In this document: positions 33,141 to 33,604 of the stretch, piece after piece | Numbering within the stretch: the first letter of the stretch is position 1 | Layout of the letters: each line of letters begins with the position of its first letter | Assembly (NCBI GenBank): GCA_015501585.1 | Contig: JADNRY010000633.1 | Coordinates: 1-33,604, forward strand | DNA from: Rhodocollybia butyracea | Taxonomy: Eukaryota; Basidiomycota; Agaricomycetes; Agaricales; Omphalotaceae | Direction of reading: 5' to 3' | DNA length: 33,604 nucleotides | The notes under the pieces: model-generated | What the model was told of the DNA's origin: nothing | Database searches by the model: none | Seen by the model: only the letters and a program-made list of their open reading frames with translations | Program-made: the position numbers and the translations under genes

Positions 33141-33149
33141 ATTTCAAAT

Positions 33150-33604
33150 ACTATTTCTCCCATGCTCGAACGACTACAAGAACAAACTCTTGCGATGAAC
33201 TGAACACCCCCTGGGGTGATCCATTATATTATGCCTCGAATGCTTGGGGATATCTTATCGTTGGGAGGCTTGCACCTTGAAGAGACAGTTCAACTATGCA
33301 AGACCTGGAGGCCCTCGAAGAAGCTTGAAGAGCAATTTCATCTTTATTCATTTCAACCAGCTGACGCTGTATAATAATCAGATACATGAAATGCAGGCAA
33401 AAGCTTTATGATCATTTTATCCTCCGAATCGAGAGCGCTGCCTCCGCCTCAGAATCTGGAAAGCTTTTGACCCAAGGCCGACCCACGAATATTGGTGGGA
33501 CGTCCCGCTTTATCACAAGCTCACAAAGAAATAACAGACACTTTATAAACTGCTACAAGGTGAGTCCTCTACTAGCCTATATATCAATATACGAGTTCGT
33601 ACCG
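33150..33604 (+). pseudogene. Remnant of unknown gene, copy 2 of a pair (runs to window edge)
   Basis: This is a diverged copy of 17390-17870 in the same orientation. It begins ATGCTCGAACGACTACAAGA, keeps WGYLIVGRLA, LRIWKAFDPRP and WWDVPLYHKL in different frames, and ends in a donor-like AAGGTGAGTCCTC at about 33558. Stops and indels interrupt it. The family is not recognised. Confidence 0.5.

Overview
The window looks like accessory genomic DNA of a filamentous fungus, most likely an Agaricomycete (mushroom-forming basidiomycete). The evidence is many GT-AG introns of about 50-85 bp inside genes, a NACHT NTPase with the N-terminal leader typical of basidiomycete NLR-like proteins, an adenylation-thiolation-reductase enzyme of the basidiomycete type, and low gene density with many decayed duplicates. 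There are no bacterial operons. I could not find rRNA, tRNA or CRISPR by eye.

Left part (1-14.8 kb). The window opens in the carrier and thioester-reductase end of an NRPS-like (A-T-TR) gene that has lost a 5' splice site and two reading frames (1-1879, +). Two direct copies of a P-loop NTPase gene of RHS/Crinkler-like type follow at 2.25-4.12 kb and 11.9-13.75 kb (both -). Each copy is broken by different lesions. Between them lies a 7.4-kb segment bracketed by inverted copies of a roughly 300-bp repeat (4321-4640 and 11405-11697). It holds a decayed Dma/CHFR-type FHA-RING ubiquitin ligase (-), a divergently oriented and apparently intact 751-aa NACHT protein (+), and a 644-bp MITE with 24-bp inverted ends and TA duplications.

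Middle (14.8-22.9 kb). One intact gene encodes a 766-aa coiled-coil protein with a proline-rich minisatellite tail (-). It is followed by gene remnants and AT-rich non-coding DNA.

Right part (22.9-32.7 kb). This is the most novel region: a head-to-tail array of seven paralogous minus-strand genes for small membrane proteins I do not recognise. Five belong to subfamily A (four predicted membrane helices) and two to subfamily B (two helices). The order along + is A1-A2-A3-B1-A4-A5-B2. All share three exons, a near-invariant C-terminal motif (YPCxQQSD), and in most copies a TATA-like promoter. A proteins appear to contain two copies of a two-helix unit that B proteins carry once. A2, A3, B1 and B2 have intact frames; A1, A4 and A5 are broken. 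A-B pairs were duplicated as blocks. A degraded unrelated gene occurs on both sides of the array in the same orientation (17.4 and 33.2 kb), suggesting a larger segmental duplication.

Nothing in the sequence ties the array functionally to the NACHT or RHS-type genes. The common theme is expansion and decay of lineage-specific families.
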